A stretch of DNA of 64,000 nt. Origin: Thalassia testudinum (taxonomy: Eukaryota > Streptophyta > Magnoliopsida > Alismatales > Hydrocharitaceae). The stretch covers positions 4,614,501 through 4,678,500 of the forward strand of contig JAZHRO010000012.1 of assembly GCA_037157565.1 (NCBI GenBank), in the 5' to 3' direction. The notes beneath the pieces are model-generated. The model had not been told where the DNA came from, did not search any database, and saw nothing but the letters and a program-made list of their open reading frames with translations. Below are positions 10,961 through 22,505 of this stretch, in pieces; within the stretch, counting starts at the first letter, position 1; each line of letters opens with the position of its first letter. The translations under genes and the position numbers were made by a program.

Positions 10961-11821
10961 AAATGTTTGCACGCTAAAATGGTGTTTTACAAGCCGTAAT
11001 GCGTCGTTGTATAGGTTGAATTAGCACAAAAATAGATAAAATTTATACTCGAAAAAGTCCGAGGTCGTTCGTTGGGAGTAATATAGGAATTCAGTTCTCA
11101 AAATTGCAATATAAGACAATAGAGATATGAAATTGTAATCAGAAATTAATTCAGAGTAATGTAGCAATAGAATCAAATATTAAACTACAAAAATAAGGGA
11201 GTAAAATGGTGATTTAAATCACCAAATACTCCTTACAATAATAGCTAATGAAACTCAATGTATATATGTATGAAATGAAATCAATCGATCGTCTGATTTA
11301 CTAATCAGACGGCTTAAACTGCTCAAGCCTTTCTCTATTCTTCTTCTTCTTTCTTTCTCTGACTCTCCCTTTCTTCTTCTTTCTGTTGTGGCCCTTCATC
11401 TTCTTCTTTCCTTCTTTCACTTTCCTTCTCTATCTCTACCTTTCTTCTTCTTCCTTCAACCCTACTTCTTTCTCTGGCTCTCTTCTCACAGCAAGGGAAG
11501 GGCTTCTAAATTTGGCTAAGTGTTAGCCGGTTCTTACCAAGAGCAAAACCCTCCCCCTACCAGCACAGGTTGTCCTCTCTCTCTCTCTCTCTCTGGGATT
11601 CGCTCTCCCAGAGCCTTCCACAGGGGCAATTGGGTAATCGGACCTAGCGTACTTGGGACCAGGGCAGCCGACGTGGGGTAGTAGCCGAGGTGTGCATGGG
11701 TTAGGCAGGTTAACGGGTTAGGTTCACCAGGTCCGCGGGATCAGGTCACGGACGAGGTGAGTGAGCGGGTGAGAGGGACCTCACCTCGTGTTCTGAGGCA
11801 ATAAGCCTAGAGCACTTTTCC

Positions 11822-11864
11822 ATATTATACCACTGAAGTTGGTCTATAGCCCACGATGTGGGAC
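11822..11864 (-). promoter_or_regulatory. snRNA-type promoter: USE plus TATA, 24-bp spacing (B1 LTR)
   Basis: The minus strand carries GTCCCACATCG, an exact match to the plant snRNA upstream sequence element RTCCCACATCG, at 11864-11854. A 24-bp spacer separates it from TATAATAT at 11829-11822. In plant snRNA genes a spacing of about 23-24 bp selects Pol III and about 33-34 bp selects Pol II. Confidence 0.55.
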
Positions 11865-12760
11865 TAAAGCCTTGCTCCTCCTTCGTGTAGCACAGTAGGT
11901 GGCTTCTTCGTCTGATTGAAGCAGCTATTGAGGGTGTCTGATCCAATTAGAACCCCGGACACATTTGTATGAGGATTCCGTACGGTTTGGATTGAAGGCC
12001 TAGAGTGAAGGCACCCTAGAGCGACCTTGAAGCTTGCTTGAAGGTCAGCTACAATGGCGGAGGGGAAGCTGGAACCTGAAATCACAAGTAAGGCCTTTTG
12101 GCCGTGTCAAAAGGTTCAGGATCGATCGCCGGAGCACGACGAATTTGACGGTGGGTGTAGCGTGGAGTGAGAGTGCGTGTAGGTGACTTGCGGATGCGAG
12201 TTGTGCATGAATAGGTGGGTGTGTTTGGGGAGGTGTTTGGATGGATGAAATAGCAAATAAGGAGAGGGGTTTGGTGCAGGAAGGTGATGCGGTGGTTTTG
12301 CGGTGGTCGGTGAAGGATTTAGAGTCGTGGAGTGAGCTAAAGACTTAGTTGGAGGTCTGGCCGGAGCGGAGGATGACGAAGTTGCGGAGACGTGGTCGAG
12401 GTCAAAACGGCGTGTCAAAAGTGCTGATGTGATGAGGAGTAGTTGAGGAAGCAGTTGAATGTGGTAACAGACGAAGTGGGAAGGAGAAGGCACCGGTTGT
12501 GGTGTTGCTGGCACCGGAGAAGAGAAGTGCTCTGGTGGGGGTTGGACAGCAAGGAAGAAGGGAATCAGAGTGTCGGCTGGTACGGCTCGACGCGGAAAGA
12601 AATGAGGAAGATAGCTCCGCTGCTGGTGTTGCGAACGGAGGAGGAAGAGGGACAGAGGAGCTCACTAGACGTCGAGGAGCTTTCGACCGAGAGAGAGAAA
12701 GGAATTGAGGGGAGATCTGGCCAAATTCGAGCGTGGGAAACATGGTGAGGTCTGGCGATC

Positions 12761-12770
12761 CTTTTATAGG
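12761..12770 (-). promoter_or_regulatory. TATA box of B1 LTR
   Basis: CCTATAAAAG on the minus strand, the expected Pol II start region of the element; it lies about 0.9 kb upstream of the USE motif. Confidence 0.6.
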
Positions 12771-13713
12771 GATCCAAAGGCCAAAAGAGCTTGAGAGTCA
12801 AGCTCTCAAGCTTGGAATGTCTCACCGACAAAAGAAACCCCATCTTTGATTGGTTCGCACGGCTATTTGGGCAAGTCTTGGAGCCCAAGGATTGGCTCGG
12901 ATGCAAGGGAATTTCTTGACGAATTCCCCTTTCAAATTTGAGAGGGATTCGTCAAGCAATCAAGGAGTTCTTGCCATTTTTTGGTCGCCGACGCAAGTAG
13001 GAATAGGATTAATGGCGGTAGGGACCTATTAGCGAAAATGATGACAAAGTTAGGGGTCTTTTTGTAAAGATTTTTGAAAGTTAAGGATCTGATTGAGATA
13101 AAAAAAGTCTGATTAAAAGAAGTTGCAAACTTGGTAAAAATGATCTCAGATTGGGCCTAAATTCTGGTACAAACCTAATTTGGATCCAAGGAATCCAATG
13201 GTGAAGTTGAATTTTGGTTTTGATAAGGTTTGATGGGGTAAATTGCGTAGTTTCCCAAATTAGGGCAACTTTCCGTCTGAGACTTCGTTTTGGGTTAAAA
13301 CGGGTTCTGATGGTCAATTTGAGAATGCCAAATCCTATAGAATATTTTTTTGTGATTCTTAGAGGGTTTAGGTGAATTTAATCATGACCAGAATTCCTGT
13401 AATTAAGTGGGTCTATTTTTAGGGTTTCAGATGTCCATTAATTCTCAAAATACGTGAAAACCCTTTTCCGTCTGTTCTAACCCACTTGTTAGATATTTAA
13501 GATCATTTGACCCTTAATTACCCCCTAGGAAAACTCGCGGTTATACTGCATTCAAGATATGCTGATACAATTACAGTTTTAACCCTATTTTCTTATCTTT
13601 CTCTCAAAATGGTCATGCCATGGGTTACAGTCCTCTGCTGGTTATGTTGGAGCTTTTAATGACTTAATCAGGTTAAATTGACCTAGTTGTGACTCGTGAT
13701 GGTGTTCCTATCA

Positions 13714-14316
13714 GCACCAGGTTTTGAAAGCATAGGTGAAGATGTTTTCCTTTGAAACTTAAAAGAATGTGGAGTGCTTGGTAAATCCCTAAAAGTTGAA
13801 CCTATGTGGCAGCTACTTGATAAGTTGATTTTAGTTGAAGTGGTGCGGCCCAAACAACTCAAATGATTGGCCTAATGCACTACTTAATTAGGCACACAAG
13901 TGATTACCTAATCTGATTTCTACTCGATTATGTGTTTGGGTGTGTGTATCAGTTCCAAAGATCGGTTTATCAGTTGAGTTTGAAAATCAGAAGAGGTTGT
14001 GTACCTCTGTGATATTTTAAAAAAATTTTCTTTCATATGCGGAGGGTGAGGCGGGTGGAGGTGACAAACAAATAATCAAAAACTAACCTTAGAGTTTATA
14101 AGAAAACCTAGGTTGATTTTTTTTGTGATATTACATGGTGGAATAAAAGCTAGTGGGTGGGAGGTGGGGGTAAACTTACAGACCCTTTAACAGTACTTTA
14201 CTCCAATCTACCGCTTTCGTTCGCCTCGTGAGAGTTCCTGCAATCATAATAAGAAATGCGAGAATTGAGGTAAATGATTCGTAAGTCAGAAACGGGAAGA
14301 ATCAAAGAGCGTCACC
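13714..14316 (-). other. Leader fragment of element A1
   Basis: Sequence between the A1 PBS and the point where B1 inserted. No gene or gag similarity is seen; the rest of A1 must lie left of the window, beyond B1. Confidence 0.7.
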
Positions 14317-14334
14317 TCCCTGGCAACGATGCCA
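14317..14334 (-). other. Primer-binding site, tRNA-Asp (A1)
   Basis: The minus strand reads TGGCATCGTTGCCAGGGA, a tRNA-Asp complement with two decayed positions, 3 nt after the LTR end. Confidence 0.9.
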
Positions 14335-15056
14335 AAATGTTTTGTCAGAAAATCATCGCAGACGGAATTGGATTTTGAGAACCCATCGTCATAGTTTGAT
14401 TTGCGAGAAAAATCGTCAACAGATAAATTTTACCGAAACTCTAAAAGAATTTCGGGTCGAACACAAGGAGGTAGATGCTTTATTAAAAATCACGTTTATT
14501 TTATTGTCATGAAGTAGATTAACTGGTTGAATTGGATCTAAATTAGCTAACTACTTAAATAATAAATAATAGAAGAAAGAGAGAGAATATTACAAATAAA
14601 GAGAAAACAGAGATAGAATAAACATGGATATCATAACCACAAGCTGATGTTCATTACAATTACAGCTACTCACTACACTAGAAAGTAGGAAAGCTATACT
14701 AGAAAGTGGGAAATCTACATTAGAAAGCTGTAAAAGAGCAAGTGGAGAGAAGTTATTCTCCTTGGCGTCTGCTTGGAGGATGAGCCACAATGACGGAGCG
14801 CCCGAACGAAGGTAGTGAGATGCAAGATGAAGGAGAACGACGAAGGATGATGGAGAACGGGGCATGACCGCATCGCAGTGGGATCCGCTTCTCGAATGGC
14901 GGTGAGAGGACCACCGCGAGATGCACCACGAAAGGGGTGAGGTGGAAAAATTGTAATTTTAACTCTAATGGAGCATCTCGGGTTTGGGACAAGCTCGTAG
15001 GGCTTTGGAGGGGGTGAGAGAAGAGAAGGGATGAAGAAAGTGTGGGGGTTGTAGGG

Positions 15057-15067
15057 CTATATATAGG
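15057..15067 (-). promoter_or_regulatory. TATA box of A1 LTR
   Basis: CCTATATATAG on the minus strand; the A2 LTR has CTATAAAAGG at the same place. Confidence 0.5.
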
Positions 15068-15482
15068 TGTAGATTTAAGGGGACAAATGGGTCATTACAC
15101 TTTAAAAATTAATTTCAAGGTCTTTAGTGACGGATTTATCCATCACTAAAGGCCTGAACGTGGGCAACATGCATGCCCCGGCCGTGCCTCTTCTTCTTCC
15201 TTTGATTTCAACGCATGCAACGCTCATCCACGATTGCGTGATCTCAGTTGTCCATCTCACATTTGACGGCGCAAATCGCATCGCCCCCACGCCTTCATCT
15301 TCTCTTCCTCAACGCTTAAAGCCTACGATCCCATGATCTCAGCCGTCCAATCATGAGATCAGACGACTTACGATGATCATCGCATGCTTACTCCAGCTGT
15401 TGAGCGCATGACGTGGACGAATAAGGGTCGTCCACACAAGACCGGGCGGTCCTGATTCAAATTGGATCTGTGCTTAGGGAGG

Positions 15483-15543
15483 TGCATTGCGGGGATTCGA
15501 TCCAGCGACCTCTCGCACGTAATGATGTTATCCACCACGCTAC
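15483..15543 (-). other. tRNA-like A-box/B-box module in A1 LTR
   Basis: The minus strand reads GTAGCGTGGTGG (D-arm/A-box-like), and a little later GGATCGAATCCCC (T-arm/B-box-like). The interval between them is shorter than in a real tRNA, so no complete cloverleaf forms. The same module is in the A2 LTR at 28608-28672. Confidence 0.5.
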
Positions 15544-16197
15544 GTGAGTGGATAGACAAGAGGAGAATTCCTGTACCATTTAATGCTGACCATTGGATCT
15601 TGATTCAACGGTTGAAATTAGATGTTGAATTCTTCTCACATGAGATGTGGCTTGAGGGAGGCAACCTAATCAACTCTCAGCCATTGGATGAGAGGACAGG
15701 GTAGTGAGGGATTTGGAGGGTCTGGATGGTGCCCCATGGCATCATCTAGACCGTCCATCTTCTATGAGTTGTAGATGGTGCTACTGTTGTTGGATTGAAT
15801 TGATGTTCGCGCCGTTGGGCTACGATCGTTGATCCGAACCCATCCGTGCAGTTGGATTTGTCATCTAAAGTGCGGATTGACATCATCTTGGCCCTTGACC
15901 TCTGATCTTCCTCGAACTATATTTGATGCTATGGAAGTCCGATCGCGGCGATCTTGGAGTTGTTGAACTCCAATCGTCACCGTGATCAGATTGTACGGTT
16001 GGATCTTCAATCCGAGGCCCCGCTTGAATATTGCCCTGTTACCTGACCACAAAAAGAGAAAATTAACCTAAAATTTATACAATCTAACCTAAATGCAAGA
16101 TGATGCATGTTATGCAATATTTATAATGCATGATGTACTATATGTCTAAGAACATGCAAAAATAGACGGTTTATGTGATATAAATGTGTTTACATCA

Positions 16198-16914
16198 TTG
16201 TAGTTGTAAACTCATTCGTAGTATCAGCCATAGAATGATATGTAGACATGGCACTGGATTGGGACACTGCACTACTTACTCTACTAGATGTCCAAGTTAC
16301 CACCTATGTACATTTTGGAACTAGCTATAGATTTTTTATTGTTGATGGGAACCCTCCTCCTTAATGGGAAAGCCTCAAGAAAAGAGGATGCTGCTTTATT
16401 GTTGTTATTTTCTGTATGGATATTGCAGCAACTAGGAATAAGGATTTGGAGTAGTAAGGTATGAACTTTCTCATTTGACAAAAAATATTTAGTAGTTGGC
16501 ATATTTGACGGTAGTATAGAGGAGAGGATGTAGTCAAAGGAGGAAGAGGAGAGGAAGAGGTGATGAAGTTGTACCTCAGAGGGATGACTTGGTGCTTGTT
16601 TGAGAAGAGAGTGCACAATCAAGGTGAGTAGTTGAGGTTGGTAACAAGGACGACGGAGGTGAGCGAGGAGGGGTACCATAGGGGACTCGACGGAGAGGAG
16701 GCGGTCGGTGTGGATGTTATGGGTGAGGAGGTGGTCGCGTAGGTGAGTTGGAGTAGTTAAGGAGATGCCCTATTGGTAGTCAATGAGGAACATAGGAGAA
16801 TGACCGCGAATTTGGAGGAGCAGGGAAGCGTGGGGAAGGAAGGTGAGCAAGGGGCAGTGGTCGTTGCAAGGGGGAAGGAATGTGAGTAGGGGGGCAGCGT
16901 TGTCTGATAAACGC
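16198..16914. other. Unassigned 0.7-kb segment between A1 and D1; possible host-gene relic
   Basis: This is the only stretch of this size I cannot place in an LTR family or element body. On the plus strand, 16340-16465 reads as an uninterrupted peptide containing NGKASRKEDAALLLLFSVWI, followed by AAG/GTATGA, a good 5' splice-donor match. On the minus strand a 131-codon frame (16284-16679) is also open, and part of it is purine/pyrimidine-biased. I recognise neither peptide. It could be a piece of a host gene exon or simply old repeat. Confidence 0.35.
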
Positions 16915-17129
16915 TAGTTTATCATCATTTTTATGCCCTAAAACAAACCTAGCTTTTAAGGTTTTAACTCTGCAAATAGGTTTTTGGGTTGCATTTAGGC
17001 ATTTACCTAGGTTAGGCATGCATTGCATAGTTTTTGTATTTTTAATGTGTTTATTTGAGTGTTAGGGATAAGCAGAGAGTCAGATGCCACAAACCCTTGC
17101 ACTCAAGAAGGTAGAAGATGAAGAAGAAG

Positions 17130-17650
17130 CTCATCCCAGCTAGATCCTAGCTCATTCTAGCTGGATCAACATATTCTCAGCTCCATTCAACTCACCTCAG
17201 CTAAATAGTAGCTTAAGCTAGTTCACCTCAGCTCCATTCAGCTCACCTCAGTTGAATGGCAACTCAAACTAGCTCAATTCAGTTGATCCCAGCTCCAGCC
17301 AGATCATTGAAGCTCTACTTGACTTAGCTTAGCTACTAGTCATCAACTAGCTAAGCTAAGTCAGTTATAGAGTCATCACCTAGCTCAGGCCAGCTCAACT
17401 CCCAGTCTTGAATACCAAACTCAACTCAACTTAGTTGAGCTTAACTATTTGACCTTAGCAAGCTAGGTAGTCTTCAGGAAAATCACCTCCATCTCACCTC
17501 AGCTCAGGATTGAAGAATCAAGCTCAATCTAGAATGGTTTAGCAACCAACAAAGAACTAGTTAGCTATGCTAGCTATTAAGATCTTCTCCAGTTCTCTTC
17601 ATTAGCAACCAGCTTCAGCCAACTTCAGTGCAGCTCAATTTAGCTCCTCC
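17130..17650. repeat. AGCT-dense degenerate repeats (D1 LTR)
   Basis: Short imperfect units around CAGCTCA, TAGCTCA and TAGCTTAG recur dozens of times. The same block is at about 40660-41310 and 46970-47640 in the D2 LTRs. Confidence 0.85.
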
Positions 17651-17679
17651 TCTACTCATCTACTACCTTAAGCTCCACC

Positions 17680-17689
17680 TATATAAGGC
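17680..17689 (+). promoter_or_regulatory. TATA box of D1 LTR
   Basis: CTATATAAGG just after the AGCT-dense block. Confidence 0.5.
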
Positions 17690-18725
17690 CTCCACCTAAA
17701 CCTTACTTAGTCCACCTAACTCCACCTACTCCCACTCCTTTTTGGCACCAACCATAGCCACCCTTTCTCCTCTCCCCACCATCAAAGGTGATGGGAACAC
17801 CATCATGAGCCATAATTAGCTCAATTTGGTCTCATAAGGTTGATAAAAGCTCCTACATATCCATCAGAAAGTCATATATGCATAATGTTTTGTTTTGAGA
17901 AGATAAGAACATAGGATTATTTCTGCAAAATTAACAGCATTCCATAAATGCAGAATAACCATGGGGTATTTTAGGGGTTTATTAAAGGTCAAATGGTCAT
18001 TAATGTCTAATAAGTGGGTTCATGTAGAACAAAATGGGTTTTCACGCATTTTAATAATTAATGGAACTCTAAAACCCTAAAAATAGACCCTCTTAATTAA
18101 CTGAGGTTCTGGTTAATATAAAATTCATCTAAATCTTCTAAAAATCATAGAAAAATATTTTCTAAGGTTTAGTATCCTTGATTTGACCATCTGAACCCAA
18201 TTTGATCTAAAATAGAGTCTCAGATAAATAATTATCTTAATTTGGGTTTTTGTATAAATTACCCAATCAAACTTCGTCAAAACTAGAATTGGACTTCACC
18301 ATTAGATTCCTTGAATCTAAATTAGGTTCGTACCAAAATTTAGGTCTAATTTGAGATCATCTCGACCTAGTTTGCATTTTAATCCTGTTCTGACTCTTTT
18401 CCTTACAAGAAGCCCCTCAACTTTTGAACTTTTTGCAAAATCCCCCCTAACTTCATCATATTCTTCACAAATAGGTCCCCTCCACCATCAAAATCCTAAA
18501 CCCATCACCGACGACCTTCAATCTTGATTTTCTCCTTGATTCCACGGTGGAACCCTTCCAAAATTGGAAGGAGGATTTGCGACAAGATCCTCTTCAATTT
18601 GGACCTACTCCTACCTTCCAAATCCCTTCATGGAGCTCATGAAAACTCCTTGAATTCATGGATCCGCATCCCTGATTTTATGTAGCCTTCAAGCTTGTTT
18701 TCAAGCTAGAAGGCTCGCATTTGTC

Positions 18726-18734
18726 CTATAAAAG
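18726..18734 (+). promoter_or_regulatory. TATA box of B3 LTR
   Basis: CTATAAAAG, in the same context as the B2 LTR TATA boxes. Confidence 0.6.
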
Positions 18735-19621
18735 TTGCCCAAGTCCTTCCTCACCTCTTTAGCAAGTCTTTGAGCCAAAAATTATCTTCTTTCCTCTATC
18801 TCTGGCTCACTCCAAGCTTGCTCTGGTGACTCCCTACCTCCGGCTTATTCGCCGATCGCCACGTACAATAGGCAGCTGGTCTTTCTTCCTCTCATCAATC
18901 TGCACCTCGCCATACCTCCGAGGTGCCTTCCAGCCCCATCCTCGTCGCCGTCTCCCTTATTAGAGCACCTTCCTTCTCCGACGCGAACCATACTGCAACC
19001 GACATCTCCTCCACCCCTCTTCATCCAATAGCTAGTTCAATCAACTCCCTAGCATCTACTCAACATCACCGTGCTGTCAACAATCCGCTCTAACCTTCGA
19101 CTCGTCCGCTCCGACTTCATCTTCCACCTCGTTGGCATACCTCCGGTGAGCTTGCGCACCCACTCTACTCCACCAAACCACCTCCCATTGGTCCCAAAAG
19201 CATCGCCGAACCCTCACGAGTAAAACCCCTCAAGAAATTGAGGGGATTGCTCACCCTATCCCTCCATCGAACAAAACCACATTTGCCTTCACATTTCGCA
19301 TCCGCCAGCCATCTCTAACCACTCGCACCACATGCCATCACCACCACCGCCTTCGCCATGCTCGCATGACTATTCTGAGCATTCTAACGTGGCCCTTAGG
19401 CCATTTTCTTCATTTCAGGTACTTGACCTCTGCCGCAATTAACGAACTGCTTCAAACAAGCTTGAAGCTGTGTTCTTGCCACAGTAGGCCAGGCGCTTCC
19501 TCCAGGCAGTGCATAACCCATCTAGGTATTCACCAAGACCTCAATTGGCGCTGCAGACTCATCTTCGACTGCAATTAGGAGCTTCCTCAGCGCAGCTTCA
19601 CGGAGAACTACAGACAAGATA

Positions 19622-19661
19622 GTCCCACATCAGGGATGTAGGAGCTGATCACGGCATAAGA
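19622..19661 (+). promoter_or_regulatory. USE-like motif with TATA-like CATAAG (B3 LTR)
   Basis: GTCCCACATCA (one mismatch to the snRNA USE) is followed 22 bp later by CATAAGAAG. This is the weaker, shifted version of the arrangement seen in B1, B2 and C. Confidence 0.4.
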
Positions 19662-20369
19662 AGAAATTGTGTTTACACCCTTCCACCCAAGATCACTAGG
19701 GGTCAGGTCCCCGCTCACGAGCATATGCACCCTCACTCGCTACACCACGTCGGCGGATCTAGATCTTTGACCATATACTCGATTACTCGGCTAACCTTGG
19801 CTTTGAGAGAAAGAAGAAGAGGAAAGAAAGGGAGAGAGAAGGGGGGTTTTTGCCTCACTCTTTAACTCTCTAACACTTAGAAGAATTCAGAAGGGCCTTT
19901 GCCTTTGTTGTGCGTGGTTGCTGTGCCTCTCCCTGAGGCTTGAAGAGAAAAGGACTTTGCCTCTTTGTGTGACTTGAGAAGAAGAAAAGAGAGGCCTTTG
20001 CCTCTACTGGTTAAGGCATCTGAGCGCCTACTCCATCGTCTGATATTCTGAAGGATTTGATACTGTGGTTCAACATTCATATATTAAGTGCTTGTAGAAC
20101 TTAAAGGGTAATTTGGTGATTCAAATCACCATTTTACTCTAATCTTTTTGCACTTTCAGACTTGAATTTTCTGATATATCATTCCTGATTATTCTTCTTG
20201 TTATAAATTCTCATATTTGTGGTGATCTTTGAGATTAATGGCTATACTTGCTCCCTGTGTTCGACCTCGGATACTCTTTTGAATTCGAGTTATAAATTTT
20301 ATTTGTTCGAGCCCATTTTGGCTATATTGCAACGAAGTGATTTTAAAACCCCGATTTAGCATGTAAACA

Positions 20370-20694
20370 AAAGGACACCTTCATGTTGGCTCCAAAACCA
20401 CCCTTCAACCACCTTCCTTTGCTGCCAACTCTTCCCTCCGAAGATTCCCTTCATCTCCACCATCCGTCATCCCTTAAACAACATCCACACCCTCCATTCA
20501 ATTGGCACCAAAAAAGTCCTTCTAGAAACCACAAAAGTGGCACCAACTCTTGATGTCTCTCCATAACCAAGAGTCACCAACACCACCATAACCACCTCAC
20601 ATACATCCCTTTAGTTGGCGCCAACTTATCTCTACCTTAGGATCACAATAACCACCCCATCGAATCATATCCTAGCCCTCTACCTAATCCCATG
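20370..20694 (+). mobile_element. LTR D1 (family D), right part
   Basis: It continues D1 after the B3 TSD: CTTCATGTTGGCTCC, GGTTGGCGCCAACT-like and CTTAGGATCAC blocks align with 43330-43470 of D2. It stops abruptly where the A3 LTR begins. Confidence 0.75.
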
Positions 20695-21557
20695 TGGTTA
20701 GCATGATTTCGTATGTTAAAAGATTTGAGTTAAAATCCCGTCGTTGTAGTGCGTAAAAATCCGCTACCTGATAAATTTTTTACTGAAGCTCGAGGTGAGC
20801 CCTGGGTCAAATACGGGGTGGCGACCATTTGGTTTTTAAAACCACGCTTTGATTTTATTTGTTTCTAGTGTTTTTATCTTTTGTAATTTTTTTGGTATTT
20901 TTATAAGGCAAAATATCAAGTGAAATAATTGTTATCTAATCTAATCTACTCTAGCAAAGTGAGAGAGAGAAAGAGAGAATATCAATATATATATCTAACC
21001 AGAGTTTGCTACAGAAAATCAAGAAATTACAATTATACTAGAAAGTGATAAAACATAGAGAGGTGAGAAGAATCCCCCTCGACGGCTGCTTGGAGGATGA
21101 CTTGCTTTGATGACGCCTGGATGAAGTTGGTGAGGAGTTGGAGAAAGGAGAACAACGTCGGAGGAAGGAGGTTGTGGTAGGATGGTGTCGCGACAAGGAT
21201 CTACTTTCGAATCGAGGTGAGAGGACAGCCATGGGATGCTCCACGAAGGGGGGTGAGAAGTGGGAAAATATTTTACTTTTCTACTCTAAGGAGCATCCCA
21301 GGCTTGGGACCAGCTCCTTATAGCTTTAGAAGAGGTGAGGGAAGAAAAGGAAGAGATGAAGAAGAATGGGAGGGGTGGTGGTCCTTTAATAGTGGAGGAG
21401 AGGAGGCAAAATAAGATTACGAGTCAATAATAACATTTACAATCGTTGTTGTAGCTTCACCGCAAATGTTGCTAAAGGTCCGCTAGTGCACACACGCGCG
21501 CATATGGCGCATGTACACTACTGCTTACGACGAGCATGGATGGTGGCCGTTAGATCA
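20695..21557 (-). mobile_element. LTR A3 (family A), left part
   Basis: This is a minus-strand A LTR fragment: the U5 side lies at 20695, followed by blocks (GGAGCATCC, GATGCTCCACGAAGG) that match A1 at 14860-15000. It is split at 21557 by B2 and continues at 60686. Confidence 0.8.
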
Positions 21558-22496
21558 TGATGGGAACACCATCATGAGCCCTAACTAGCACAATTTGGTC
21601 TGATTAGATTGATAAAAGCTCCTACATGTTCATCATAAGGTCTTAAGGGCACATGGTGTTGTTTTGAGAAGAGAGGAACAATATAGGGTTATTTCTGCAA
21701 AATTAATAGTATTCTACAAATACAGAATAACCATAAGGTATTTTAGGGGTTTATTAAAGGTCATATGGTCATTAATGTCTAATAAGTGAGTTCATACAGA
21801 ACGAAATGGGTTTTCACGCATTTCAAGAATTATTGGACATCTGAAACCCTTAAAATAGACCTACTTAATTAACTGAGGTTCTGATCAGGATAAAATTCAC
21901 CTAAATCCTCTAAAATTTATAGAAAAATATTCTATAGGGTTTTGTATCTTTGAATTGATCATTAGAACTCATTTTGGCCTGAAATAGAGTCATAAATAGA
22001 AAGTTGCCCTAATTTGGGCTTCTATGTAATTTTCCTAGACAAACATGGTCAAAAACAAAATCCAACTTCACCATTAGATTCCTTGGGTCCAAATTAGGTT
22101 TGTACCAAAAATTAGGCCTAGTCTGAGATTATCTTGACCCAGTTTGCATTTCAATCCTAATCTGACTCTTTTTCTTGCAAATAACCCCTCAACTTTCGAA
22201 TTCCTTACAAAAAGCCCCCAACCTCTTCATATTCTTCACAGTTTAGTCCTTGCCGCCATTGGAGGTCAACCAACCTCCAGGCGAGCTTTGACTGGTTGAA
22301 ATTCTACTCAAACTTCAATTAAATCCTAGCAAATTTCGTGGGATTGATGTTCACACCTAGGGAAACCTATTAGGATCAATTTCAAATCCTAACTCCCTCT
22401 GATTTGTGCATACGAACCCAGGAAATCAGTGGAGTTCTTCTTGAATCCCAAGCAAGCTATGGAGATTGTTTCGTGTTGTCCAAGCTCTCCTAAGCC

Positions 22497-22505
22497 CTAT
22501 AAAAG
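22497..22505 (+). promoter_or_regulatory. TATA box of B2 5' LTR
   Basis: CTATAAAAG, repeated at 36477-36485 in the 3' LTR. Confidence 0.6.

Larger units (their letters stand above)
1..13713 (-). mobile_element. Element B1: Athila-type gypsy retrotransposon (family B-prime), 3' end outside window
   Basis: Read on the minus strand it runs 5' LTR (13713-10964), tRNA-Asp PBS (10960-10943), leader, gag, PR, RT, RNase H, IN and the start of the 3' untranslated region, and it leaves the window at base 1. The order and the protein motifs match element C. Two solo LTRs split its pol: an E LTR between RNase H and IN, and an F LTR between PR and RT. Its LTR is only a distant relative of the B LTRs at 17789 and 21558, so I call it B-prime. 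It is inserted in the leader of element A1; the flanking pentamer at 13714-13718 (GCACC) should be one half of its TSD, but the partner lies outside the window. Confidence 0.9.
10964..13713 (-). mobile_element. 5' LTR of B1 (family B-prime)
   Basis: This 2.75-kb LTR reads from TGATAGGAACACCATCA to AAACA on the minus strand. It has a TATA box (12770-12761), a pyrimidine-rich tract (11330-11600 on the plus strand), and a USE/TATA pair (11864-11822). It resembles family B in layout and in short blocks, but is much more diverged from B2 and B3 than they are from each other. The open frames inside it are low-complexity translations. Confidence 0.9.
14338..16197 (-). mobile_element. 5' LTR of element A1 (family A)
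   Basis: This 1.86-kb LTR reads on the minus strand from TGATGTAAACACATTTATATCA to AAACA and is followed by the PBS. It matches the A2 LTR at 28005-29733 along its length: the terminal inverted repeat, the ATCCAACCGTACA-like block, the tRNA-like module, a GGATTTATCCATCACTAAA-like block, the GGAGCATCT block and the U5 end. It contains a TATA box near 15067. The pentamer TTGTA (16198-16202) on its outer side should be one TSD copy. Confidence 0.88.
16915..17788 (+). mobile_element. LTR D1 (family D), left part
   Basis: It starts TGATAAACGCTAGTTTATCA like the D2 LTRs and continues with the same AGCT-dense repeat block and TATA box (17680-17689). There is no PPT before it, so it is a 5' or solo LTR. 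It is interrupted at 17788 by the B3 solo LTR and resumes at 20370. Confidence 0.85.
17789..20369 (+). mobile_element. Solo LTR B3 (family B)
   Basis: This 2.58-kb LTR runs from TGATGGGAACACCATCATGA to GTAAACA and is flanked by a perfect TSD, AAAGG (17784-17788 and 20370-20374). It aligns along its length with the B2 LTRs, including a TATA box (18726-18734), a GACTCTTTTCCTTACAAG-type block, the USE motif (19622) and the U5 end with GCTCCCTGTGTTCGACCTCG. The D1 sequence continues cleanly on both sides. Confidence 0.93.
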
